Shown one piece after another: positions 57,190 through 64,000 of a stretch of 64,000 nucleotides of DNA. The translations under genes were made by a program, and so were the position numbers. This DNA comes from Corynebacterium oculi (GTDB lineage Bacteria; Actinomycetota; Actinomycetes; Mycobacteriales; Mycobacteriaceae): the NCBI RefSeq assembly GCF_001412105.1, contig NZ_LKST01000004.1, positions 328,290 to 392,289 of the forward strand. The letters run 5' to 3'. Under the pieces are notes generated by a model, which saw only the letters and a list, made by a program, of their open reading frames with translations, ran no database searches and had not been told where the DNA came from. Position 1 is the first letter of the stretch. Every line of letters starts with the position of its first letter.

Positions 57190-57534
57190 ATGGCTCGCAA
57201 GGAAGTCACCCAGTATTTTGATGATCTGAGCGGTACCCCTTTGGACGTGAATGAGGTGAATGTGGTTCGCTTCGCCCTTGACGGCACGGACTACATCATT
57301 GATCTTTCTGCCGAGAATGCGGAGAAGTTCCGCGAGATGTTCCGCCCCTACCTGGCGGTGGCCCGCAAGCACGCCGCCCCCGTCAGCGGCCGCCGCAACA
57401 GCGGCGCGGCGCGCAACAGCAAGGCCCGTGAGATCCGCCAGTGGGCCCTTGACCAGGGCAAGGACATCGCCCTGCGCGGCAAGATCCCCTCCGAGGTGAT
57501 CGAGGCCTATAACCAGGCTCACCAGAGCCGCTAA
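57190..57534 (+). CDS. lsr2: Lsr2 nucleoid-associated protein
   Basis: 114-residue H-NS-like xenogeneic silencer of actinobacteria. N-terminal oligomerisation domain (VTQYFDDLSGTPLDVNEVNV, YIIDLSAENAEKFREM) and C-terminal DNA-binding domain with AREIRQWALDQGKDIALRGK and the AT-minor-groove RGK motif, then VIEAYNQAH. Such proteins coat AT-rich foreign DNA. In this window the AT-rich island 17331-25664 is an obvious candidate target. Strong bidirectional terminator follows at 57541. Confidence 0.96.
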   Translation: MARKEVTQYFDDLSGTPLDVNEVNVVRFALDGTDYIIDLSAENAEKFREMFRPYLAVARKHAAPVSGRRNSGAARNSKAREIRQWALDQGKDIALRGKIPSEVIEAYNQAHQSR

Positions 57535-57540
57535 TTTTTA

Positions 57541-57586
57541 GCCGAAAAAAGCGGTGCCCCTCGTGCCGGGCACCGCTTTTTTCGGC
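57541..57586. terminator. Bidirectional terminator between lsr2 and the response regulator gene
   Basis: Perfect 19-bp inverted repeat (57541-57559 and 57568-57586) with A6 and T6 within the arms, giving T-runs on both strands. It lies immediately after lsr2 and abuts the stop of the convergent regulator. Confidence 0.95.
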
Positions 57587-58237
57587 CTAAATCACCCCTT
57601 GCTCTCGCGCGGAAGCCACCGCCGAGGTACGGGAACGCACACCTAACTTGTCGTAAATGTGCACCAGGTGGGATTTCACCGTGGCCTCGGAAAGCATGAG
57701 TTGCTGGCCTATTTCTCGGTTAGAACAGCCATCGGCCACCAATCCCAATACCTCCAATTCCCTGGGGGTCAAAGAAGTACGCGGGGTTCGCACGCGCGTC
57801 ATCAGGCGATCGGCCACCATCGGGGAAAGCGCGGAGTCTCCCTCCGCCGCCGAGCGCACCGCCGCCAACAATTCCGCCGGGGGGGCGTCCTTGAGCAAAT
57901 AGCCCACGGCACCGGCCTCAATCGCGCCAAGAATATCGGCGTCTGTATCGTAATTGGTCACCACTAATACCCTCGGCGGGCGCGCCATTGCCTGTTTGAT
58001 GGCGCGCGTGGCCTCCGCCCCGGTGGTCACCTTGGTGCCTTCCACCCCGGCGCCAAAGCGCAGATCCATGAGGATCACGTCAATGCCCCCGGCGTAGGCG
58101 GCGGAAATGGCGGCGTCTGCCGTGGCCACCTCCCCGATCACCTCGATGTCCTCCGCCCCATCGAGGATGGCTCGTAGCCCCATCCGCACGATCTGATGAT
58201 CATCGGCCAAAAGAACCCTAATCGTTGAACGGCCCAT
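57587..58237 (-). CDS. NarL/FixJ-type response regulator
   Basis: 216 residues: receiver domain (RVLLADDHQIVRMGLRAILD, DVILMDLRFGAG with phospho-acceptor Asp near 57) and LuxR-type HTH (TPRELEVLGLVADGCSNREI, LSEATVKSHLVHIYDKLGV). Pairs with the histidine kinase upstream (about 50 bases). Signals unknown. Confidence 0.92.
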   Translation of the reverse strand: MGRSTIRVLLADDHQIVRMGLRAILDGAEDIEVIGEVATADAAISAAYAGGIDVILMDLRFGAGVEGTKVTTGAEATRAIKQAMARPPRVLVVTNYDTDADILGAIEAGAVGYLLKDAPPAELLAAVRSAAEGDSALSPMVADRLMTRVRTPRTSLTPRELEVLGLVADGCSNREIGQQLMLSEATVKSHLVHIYDKLGVRSRTSAVASAREQGVI

Positions 58238-58286
58238 CTAATTTTCCTTTTCCTTCCGCGCGGGGGCGTGCCTTCGCCTTAACGCC

Positions 58287-59498
58287 TTAGTCTAATACGT
58301 CCTTTTGCACTGGAATAGCCACTGACAGCGCCGTTCCTCGCCCCGGCGCGGATTCCACGCCGAGGGTGCCGCCTACTTCTTCGGCGCGGCGTCGCATAGC
58401 GTCAAGGCCCACGTGCCCTAGGCCCGCGGGGCGCTGGGCCACGGCCTCGGGATCAAAGCCCTGACCGTTATCCACCACGTCCAGGCGTACCTCCTCGGGT
58501 GCGTAGCTCACGGTGATCCGCGCGCGGCGGGCCTGCGCGTGTTTGACCACATTGCCCACCGCCCCCTGCGCCACGCGCAGCAGCACGGCCTCCGTTTTCA
58601 TCGGCAGGGCGCGCACCTCGCCCTCGATGTCCACCTCAATGTCCATGTCCACGCTGGCCGCAAAGCTGGTGGCCACGCGGCGCAGCGCCGTTTCCAGGGA
58701 GGCCGAGGAGAGGCCCGCCGGTTGGAGCGCCGCGATCATCGCCCGCGCCTCCGCGAGGTTATCGGAGGCGGTGCGGCGCGCCTGGTCGATCCTGGTGAGC
58801 ACCGGCGCGGCCGCTTCCGCGCTCAGGCCCGTGTCCCGAAGGTCGCGCTCCGCGGCGTGCAGCAGCATCTGGATGCTGGAGAGCCCTTGGGCCACGGTGT
58901 CGTGGATCTCGTGGGCGATGCGCTGACGCTCGGCGGCGATCCCCGCCGCGTGTTCCGAGGCCGCTAGCTGCGTGCGGGTGGCCATGAGCTGGTCGATGAG
59001 TTCCTGCCGCTCCGTGCTCACCTGCCACAGGGTACGGAAGGCGTAATAAATGGCCACCACCACCAGGGCGGAGACCGCCGGCCCCATGATCGCCCCCACG
59101 GTCAAGCCGTTGGGTATCTGCGCCCCGATGGCGACCACCGTGGCGATCACCACGGCCACTACTCCGCGATAATCGTCCAAAACGCGCAGATATAAGAAGA
59201 ATAAGGAAAGCAGCAGATATACGCCCACGTCTGCAAGCGGCATCATCAGAATCCACAGCCCGGTAAGCCCCAGCAGCCACGTCATTTGCGCCACCGGTGG
59301 CCACCCCTCCCAGAGATCCGAACCGAAGAAATAAAGGAAGGCAAAAAGGGCACAGATAATCACGTTGATGACCGCGAACTTCAGCTCCAGCTGCACCGAG
59401 GCGCTGACCGTGACGATGAGAAGTACCGAGGTGAGCACGTGAATGCCGTTGGTCAGGCTATTTTCCCCCGGCCGCTCCGGGCGTTCCACAGTGGTCAT
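58287..59498 (-). CDS. Two-component sensor histidine kinase (HPK7 type)
   Basis: 403 residues from ATG 59498 (MTTVERPERPGENSL). Five to six membrane segments in the first 170 residues and no large outer domain, then a HisKA_3 dimerisation helix with RQRIAHEIHDTVAQGLSSIQ (phospho-His) and an ATPase domain with VGNVVKHAQARRARI, DNGQGFDP and GRGTALSVAIP. Intramembrane-sensing layout. Partner regulator is downstream; the stimulus is unknown. Confidence 0.9.
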   Translation of the reverse strand: MTTVERPERPGENSLTNGIHVLTSVLLIVTVSASVQLELKFAVINVIICALFAFLYFFGSDLWEGWPPVAQMTWLLGLTGLWILMMPLADVGVYLLLSLFFLYLRVLDDYRGVVAVVIATVVAIGAQIPNGLTVGAIMGPAVSALVVVAIYYAFRTLWQVSTERQELIDQLMATRTQLAASEHAAGIAAERQRIAHEIHDTVAQGLSSIQMLLHAAERDLRDTGLSAEAAAPVLTRIDQARRTASDNLAEARAMIAALQPAGLSSASLETALRRVATSFAASVDMDIEVDIEGEVRALPMKTEAVLLRVAQGAVGNVVKHAQARRARITVSYAPEEVRLDVVDNGQGFDPEAVAQRPAGLGHVGLDAMRRRAEEVGGTLGVESAPGRGTALSVAIPVQKDVLD

Positions 59499-59573
59499 AC
59501 CCCACACGGTACGCTTAGCAGCAGTTTCCCAGCACCTCGTCACACACCACGAACTGGAAAGGCGGAATCCACC

Positions 59574-60806
59574 GTGCTGAACCTCTTTGTCCTCCCTATC
59601 TCGGGGATTATGAAGATGTGGCACCTGTTCTTCCATTCCCTCCTGGAACACCATGCGTGGCTACTGAGCCTCGTGGGTCTCATCATCACGGTGCGCACCC
59701 TCATCGCCCCCTTCGCCTGGATGCAGTACCGCGCCGCGCGCATCTCCGTGCTCATGCGCCCGCATCTCGACGCCGTGCGCCGCGCCTACGCCGAGCGTAC
59801 CGACCGGCGCGGAATGCTGGAGGAGATGGCGCTCATCAGCAGATTGCGCAAGCGCTTTCAGTACAAGCCCGCCGCGGGTTGCATTCCACCGCTCGTCCAG
59901 CTATCAGCCTTCCTGGGCCTATATCGCCTCTTGTTGTGGATCGCGCGCCCCGCCGAGGGCATCGAGGGCACGCACCATCGCGTTGGGTTCCTCAGCGCTC
60001 ACGACGTCGATTCCTTCCTCAACACCACGTTCCTGGGGGTGCCGCTGCCCGCCTACCGCGCCATGAGCCCCGAGCAGCTGGCCGACCTGGGCACCACCCG
60101 CGCCGAGGTCACCGGAATGATCGCCCCCTTCCTCGTGCTGGCCGTGGTGTTTACCGTCCTCAACACGGCGCTCTCGTTGCACCGCACCCGGCAGTCCCTG
60201 GACTACGCCTCGGGCTTTGCACTCAATATCTACAAGATCACGCTGCTCATCGCCATCGTGGTTCCCTTCATGCTGGTCTCCGCCGGGCTCTTCGGCCCGC
60301 TGCCCGTGGCCATCATCGTGTATTGGTTTGGCAATAATCTCTGGACGCTCCTCCAAAACGCCCTCATTCACCTGATCCTGCGCCGCCGCCTGCCGCTGGA
60401 GAAGGATCATCGCGCGTACTTTCAGCGCCAGCGCGAGGAGCACCAGGGGATTCGCCAGCGCGAGCGCGAGCAGCGCCGCGAAATCCGGGCGCTGCGCCTC
60501 AAGGGACTCAGCTCCAAGGAGGATCGCCAACTCGCCGCCACGAAGTCTCGGCTGCGCAAGGTGCAGCGCACGGCAGAAAAGAAACACCGCAAGGACATCG
60601 CCCGGGCTAAGAAACAGACGCGGCGCGGCATCATCGCCGAGGCCAAGGCCGCCAAGAAAGGGCAATCGGCCGGGGCCCCAGCCGCACCGGCAGCGCCTCC
60701 CGCCTTGGGCAAGCACTCCCTCGACCGGGAGTGGGCGGGCCGCATGAGGATCGAGGTGCCCGAGGAGCGTCGGGGCAGCGGCGGGCGGCACCGCAGGGAA
60801 GAATAG
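59574..60806 (+). CDS. YidC/Oxa1-family membrane protein insertase, paralogue
   Basis: 410 residues from GTG 59574 (VLNLFVLPISGIMKMWHLFF). It has the YidC core: five helices with ITVRTLIAPFAWMQYRAARI, the CIPPLVQLSAFLGLYRLLLW segment, PVAIIVYWFGNNLWTLLQN, and a highly charged C-terminal tail (lysine/arginine-rich, about residues 280-370). The Arg in the first helix pair (TVRTL) matches the functional Arg of YidC. Not next to rpmH/rnpA, so probably the second corynebacterial copy rather than the canonical gene. Divergent from the kinase. Confidence 0.85.
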   Translation: MLNLFVLPISGIMKMWHLFFHSLLEHHAWLLSLVGLIITVRTLIAPFAWMQYRAARISVLMRPHLDAVRRAYAERTDRRGMLEEMALISRLRKRFQYKPAAGCIPPLVQLSAFLGLYRLLLWIARPAEGIEGTHHRVGFLSAHDVDSFLNTTFLGVPLPAYRAMSPEQLADLGTTRAEVTGMIAPFLVLAVVFTVLNTALSLHRTRQSLDYASGFALNIYKITLLIAIVVPFMLVSAGLFGPLPVAIIVYWFGNNLWTLLQNALIHLILRRRLPLEKDHRAYFQRQREEHQGIRQREREQRREIRALRLKGLSSKEDRQLAATKSRLRKVQRTAEKKHRKDIARAKKQTRRGIIAEAKAAKKGQSAGAPAAPAAPPALGKHSLDREWAGRMRIEVPEERRGSGGRHRREE

Positions 60807-60814
60807 GCGAAGGT

Positions 60815-61474
60815 CTAAATGGAGTAATCGGCCGGGGGCTCCGCGAGCATCTGGCGGGCCAGCGTGCGCGCCGATTCCAGGGGTTCCACGCTGCGGGACA
60901 TGCGCGAGCCCGCCACCCCGCCGTCGAGGAAGATCAGCAGGTGCCCCGCCTGGGTCTCGCTGGGGTAGCCGTTGCGGAGGGTGAGCAACTGCGTGAGCGT
61001 ATTCTTACACCACTGGCGGTGCTCCATCACCGCGCGGATAATATCGTGCTCGGCCTCCGTCTCCGGCCTGGGGTACTCGCACACGGCGTTGAGAAAGTGC
61101 GATCCCCGGTAATTCTCCTCTGGCATCTGCTCGATGTACTGATCGAAGAAGGCCAGGATCTTCGCGTCCGCGTCCTGCATGTCCTTGGTGCGCTCGGCCC
61201 AGGCCTCGCGCCAGGCGGCGTCGAGACGCTCTATATAGGCCACCACCAGGGCGTCCTTGGAACCAAAGAGGGAGTACAGGGAGGCCTTAGCGACGTCCGC
61301 CTCGCGCAGGATACGATCAATGCCAATGACCCGAACCCCCTCGGTGGTAAAGAGGTTCGTGGCGGAAGTCAGCAGGCGTTCCCGCGGACTCGGGCGGCTG
61401 CGCCTGCGCGACGTTCCGGCCGCGGACTTCCGCCCCTTGGTACTGGCCACTGATTTTTGTCCTTCCCTCGCCAC
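60815..61474 (-). CDS. TetR-family transcriptional regulator
   Basis: 219 residues. A basic N-terminal tail precedes the HTH (about 31-75; RERLLTSATNLFTTEGVRVI, IDRILREADVAKASLYSLFG) and a ligand domain with RGSHFLNAVCEYPRPETEAE. Convergent with the YidC-like gene (9 bases apart). Target unknown. Confidence 0.88.
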   Translation of the reverse strand: MAREGQKSVASTKGRKSAAGTSRRRSRPSPRERLLTSATNLFTTEGVRVIGIDRILREADVAKASLYSLFGSKDALVVAYIERLDAAWREAWAERTKDMQDADAKILAFFDQYIEQMPEENYRGSHFLNAVCEYPRPETEAEHDIIRAVMEHRQWCKNTLTQLLTLRNGYPSETQAGHLLIFLDGGVAGSRMSRSVEPLESARTLARQMLAEPPADYSI

Positions 61475-61527
61475 CGCAGAACACGTACCCCCACATAATA
61501 GACAAACCTGTCCGCTTAAGCCGAAAC

Positions 61528-61567
61528 AACCCCGGCCCTTGTGGTCACTCCCACAAGAACCGGGGTT
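61528..61567. terminator. Hairpin terminator downstream of the GlsB-like gene
   Basis: Two stacked stems: AACCCCGG with CCGGGGTT (61528-61535, 61560-61567) and CTTGTGG with CCACAAG (61538-61544, 61551-61557), separated by a 2-base internal loop. It lies 12 bases after the stop of the minus-strand gene at 61580. Confidence 0.75.
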
Positions 61568-61579
61568 ATCCAGGGCGGA

Positions 61580-61843
61580 TTAGCTCTTGATTTTATTGAC
61601 GATCGTCAGCAGGATCACCGAGCCCAGCACGCAGGTAAAGAAGCTGAATACACGCCCGCCACCGGCGACATCCACGCCAAAGAGGTTCAGGATCCAACCA
61701 CCCAACAGGCCGCCGGCGATACCCACCAGCACGTTCAGCACCAGTCCCTGCTGGGCATCGGTGCCCTTAATCTTGGAGGCAACCCAACCAGCCAGGCCAC
61801 CGATGATGATCCAGGCCATCAAACCCATGCTCAAGCCGCTCAT
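61580..61843 (-). CDS. GlsB/YeaQ/YmgE-family stress membrane protein
   Basis: 87-residue protein with three membrane segments and the Gly-rich pattern of this transglycosylase-associated family: GLMAWIIIGGLAGWVASKI, LNVLVGIAGGLLGGWIL and VLGSVILLTIVNKI. Members are induced by stress but have no known activity. Sits 16 bases before the universal stress protein stop, same strand; perhaps one transcript. Confidence 0.88.
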   Translation of the reverse strand: MSGLSMGLMAWIIIGGLAGWVASKIKGTDAQQGLVLNVLVGIAGGLLGGWILNLFGVDVAGGGRVFSFFTCVLGSVILLTIVNKIKS

Positions 61844-61859
61844 ACGCCACTCCTTATGT

Positions 61860-62753
61860 TTATTTTTCTGGACGAACCACCATCATAGGACACGGAGCGG
61901 ACTGCAACAAAGCCCGAGAAGTTGAACCTAAGAGCATTCCCTTGAAGCCACCCCGGCCGTGCGAGCCAACTACCAACAACTGAGCGTTCTCCGCCGCGTC
62001 CACCAGGGCGCGCACCGGACGATCCCTGGTGATGACCTTGGACACCTCCACGTCCGGATACTGCTCCACGAATGGAGCCAGGCGGGAATCCAGCAGCTCG
62101 CGCTGCTCCGCCTCCACCTCCTCCCACTGCTGCTGCGCCGCAGACAAGCCCGCCAGGGAGGCCTGCACCTGCATGTCCATCCAGGTATGCACGGCCACCA
62201 ACTCCGCGTCACGTGCATCGGCCTCCGCAAAGGCGTACTCCGTGGCCCGCTGCGATACCTCGGAACCGTCCACGCCGATCACCACGGGGCCGTACTTGGT
62301 GTTCTCATTCACCGGATTATCCGCGCGAACCACCACCACCGGGCAGGAGGCATGAGATACCACAGCCGCCGAGACCGAACCCATCACCATTCCAGATAGT
62401 CCGCCCAGGCCCCGGGAACCCATCACGATCATCGTGACGTCCTTGGACATCTCCAACAGCATGTCAATCGGAGAGCCCTCCGCAATGGTGTGGCCAATCT
62501 TAATCTCCGGGGCCACCTCGTGCGCGATGCCGCGAGCCTCCTCGATCTTCTCCAGCGCCTCGCTCTGGAGGTCGTCGAAAAGCTCCTGCGGGGGCACCAT
62601 ACCCTCCGCATAGAGGTACTGCGGCATGGTGTAACTCGACGCCAGGCGCAGCGGCACGCCCCGCTTATTCGCGGTATTCGCCGCCCAGCGCACAGCCATC
62701 TTGGCCGCCTCCGAGCCATCCACCGCCACAACGATGATTCCTTCGGCGCTCAT
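61860..62753 (-). CDS. Tandem universal stress protein
   Basis: 297 residues from ATG 62753 (MSAEGIIVVAVDGSEAAKMA), with GGGGAAG directly upstream. Two UspA domains, each with the nucleotide-binding G2xG9xG(S/T) motif: VMGSRGLGGLSGMVMGSVS and VVGSHGRGGFKGMLLGSTS. ATP-binding type as in mycobacterial Usp proteins. The downstream gene codes for the GlsB-like stress protein. Confidence 0.93.
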   Translation of the reverse strand: MSAEGIIVVAVDGSEAAKMAVRWAANTANKRGVPLRLASSYTMPQYLYAEGMVPPQELFDDLQSEALEKIEEARGIAHEVAPEIKIGHTIAEGSPIDMLLEMSKDVTMIVMGSRGLGGLSGMVMGSVSAAVVSHASCPVVVVRADNPVNENTKYGPVVIGVDGSEVSQRATEYAFAEADARDAELVAVHTWMDMQVQASLAGLSAAQQQWEEVEAEQRELLDSRLAPFVEQYPDVEVSKVITRDRPVRALVDAAENAQLLVVGSHGRGGFKGMLLGSTSRALLQSAPCPMMVVRPEK

Positions 62754-62814
62754 CGCTTCCCCTTTCCTCAGACTGGACTCAACACCCCTCATATTACCCC
62801 TCTACAGTAGACGC

Positions 62815-63759
62815 ATGGTTGCTTTTCGACGCCGACGCACACCCCCGCCGCTGCCCATCCGCGACGGTCTCAACCCCTCCCGCGCCCGCGTCCCCGAGGA
62901 CAGCACCCTTACCGCCTTAGAGTTCCTCAACCACCTCATTAGCTCCCAACGGCACCGGCACCCCGAGGATAACTCCGACGCCATCCTCAACCGCTTCCAC
63001 GCCGGAGACGTGCGCCTCCGCGACGGACGCGCCCTTGCACCCGACGACACCCTGCGTCCCGGCACCGACGTATGGTTCTACCGCACCCCCGCGCCGGAAA
63101 CACCCGTGCCCCACGAGATACGAATCATTCACGAGGACGAACGCATCCTTGTGGTGGATAAACCCCCCTTCCTGGCCACCATGCCGCGCGGGGAACACAT
63201 CACAGAAACCGCCACCGTACGACTACGCCGACATACCGGGAACAACGATCTCACCCCCGCACACCGCCTTGATCGACTAACCTCTGGCGTACTGCTCTTA
63301 ACCAAAAAACCCGAGATACGCGGGGCTTATCAAGAACTCTTCTCCTCGCGCCAGGTAACAAAAACATACGAGGCCATCGCCGCATACCTCCCCGATCTCG
63401 CCGCCGCCTGCGCCGAAACCGATTCCGGCGTGGAATGGCGATCCCACATCACCAAAACCCCCGGGGAACTCCAGGCGCGCACCTGGCCCGAGCGCGAGCC
63501 CAACGCCCACACCACCCTTCTGGGCGTACAGCAGATAGGTAACTCCGGGCAGGGTGCTTACACCCTGCGGCCCCATACCGGGAAAACACACCAATTACGC
63601 GTGCACATGAGCGCCGCCGGCGTACCGATTGAGGGGGATCCCCTTTATCCGGTAGTCAGCAGGAAAGAAGAGGACTTTCACCGGCCCCTGCGCCTATGCG
63701 CGATAGGGCTAGAGTTCACTGACCCGATCAGCGGGGAGGAACGCGAATACTGGGTGTAG
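62815..63759 (+). CDS. RluA-family pseudouridine synthase
   Basis: 314 residues from ATG 62815. An N-terminal S4-like region (about 20-95) precedes the catalytic domain with RILVVDKPPFLATMPRG, the active-site PAHRLDRLTSGVLLL (catalytic Asp), and the closing PHTGKTHQLRVHMSAAGVP and GDPLYP. Modifies uridine in rRNA or tRNA; the target cannot be predicted. Divergent from the Usp gene and next to the 5S rRNA. Confidence 0.92.
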   Translation: MVAFRRRRTPPPLPIRDGLNPSRARVPEDSTLTALEFLNHLISSQRHRHPEDNSDAILNRFHAGDVRLRDGRALAPDDTLRPGTDVWFYRTPAPETPVPHEIRIIHEDERILVVDKPPFLATMPRGEHITETATVRLRRHTGNNDLTPAHRLDRLTSGVLLLTKKPEIRGAYQELFSSRQVTKTYEAIAAYLPDLAAACAETDSGVEWRSHITKTPGELQARTWPEREPNAHTTLLGVQQIGNSGQGAYTLRPHTGKTHQLRVHMSAAGVPIEGDPLYPVVSRKEEDFHRPLRLCAIGLEFTDPISGEEREYWV

Positions 63760-63807
63760 ATATATATGGGACTGTGGTGCTGAGGGAACGAATTTACGTG
63801 GGCACAC

Positions 63808-63862
63808 AAAAAGAGATGCAGGTGAGAAAGACAATAATATGCCTTTCTCACCTGCATCTCTT
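63808..63862 (-). terminator. Strong terminator of the rRNA operon
   Basis: Perfect 20-bp inverted repeat (63811-63830 and 63843-63862) around a 12-base loop, with five T on the minus-strand side (63808-63812). Lies about 20 bases after the 3' end of the 5S rRNA gene. Confidence 0.93.
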
Positions 63863-63881
63863 ATCTATTATAGATTTTTAG

Positions 63882-64000
63882 TGTTGGCGGCAACCTACTC
63901 TCCCACACCCCAACGAATGCAGTACCATCAGCATGAAATGGGCTTAGCTCACCGGGTTCGAAAAGGGACCGGGCGTTTCCCCACCACCATCAACCACCAA
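63882..64000 (-). rRNA. rrf: 5S rRNA (5' end at or beyond window edge)
   Basis: Minus-strand sequence shows the 5S landmarks GGGGAAACGCCCGGTCCC, TTCGAACCCGG, AGCTAAGCCC, GATGGTACTGCA and GTGTGGGAGAGTAGG. It ends with GCCGCCAACAC near 63882. The 5' end pairs TTGGTGGTTG with the 3' part and is at or slightly past base 64000. It is the last gene of an rRNA operon transcribed on the minus strand. Confidence 0.95.

Noticed and set aside
60815..61474. TetR gene as the missing receptor of the AfsA system
   Set aside because: It is 35 kb away, GC-rich, and its ligand domain shows no recognisable ArpA/ScbR features.

Overview
The window is chromosomal DNA of a mycolic-acid-containing high-GC Gram-positive bacterium, most likely a Corynebacterium. 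The grounds are three tandem trehalose mycolyltransferase genes (one with LGFP-type repeats), the arabinogalactan genes ubiA, PAP2 phosphatase, glfT2 and glf, an Lsr2 nucleoid protein, and a gene order recalling the Mycobacterium tuberculosis Rv3802c-Rv3842c region. Species cannot be fixed from the sequence.

Layout. 1-8081: cell envelope block on the minus strand (three mycolyltransferases, the ubiA/PAP2/glfT2 operon, a small unknown gene). 8082-10183: accessory patch with a helix-turn-helix antitoxin carrying an internal 27-bp tandem duplication, remains of its PIN-domain toxin, and a frameshifted Abi-family gene. 10317-13362: glf and a secreted PGRP-type amidase. 13616-17362: a three-gene ABC transporter and a HAD hydrolase. 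17331-25664: a visibly AT-richer island whose core is an AfsA-like (A-factor synthase family) gene, a HAD phosphatase, a cytochrome P450 and a class A flavin monooxygenase, flanked or interrupted by two broken MFS genes and a broken GAF-like gene. 25722-29841: glpD-glpF-glpK for glycerol use. 30012-43632: lipid and envelope genes (acyltransferase fused to an inactive-looking HAD domain, secreted lipase-like hydrolase, LCP protein), serS, a GntR regulator, pheA and other housekeeping genes. 43940-51561: small unknown membrane genes, glpQ, lactate dehydrogenase, msrA and others. 51765-63759: sodA, a membrane-cupredoxin fusion, RecB-like nuclease, lsr2, a two-component system, a YidC-like insertase, TetR, stress proteins and a pseudouridine synthase. 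63808-64000: 5S rRNA and the terminator of an rRNA operon on the minus strand.

How it works together. Most of the window serves the mycomembrane: UbiA and the PAP2 phosphatase make the decaprenyl-phosphoryl-ribose arabinan precursor, Glf and GlfT2 build the galactan, and the mycolyltransferases attach corynomycolates. The glycerol operon, acyltransferase, lipase and GlpQ handle glycerolipids.

The most unusual content is the AfsA-type island. AfsA, a HAD phosphatase, a P450 and a flavoenzyme in one operon resemble Streptomyces pathways for gamma-butyrolactone, butenolide or methylenomycin-furan signals, which I do not know to be described in Corynebacterium. Its enzymes read intact but both candidate exporters and the last gene are disrupted, so it may be a recently acquired, decaying signal or metabolite pathway. 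Several lesions are single-base shifts in short homopolymers and could be sequencing errors; the in-frame stop codons in the exporter and the PIN gene are not explained that way. I also report an 11-base motif (GCTTATCGACG) found seven times.
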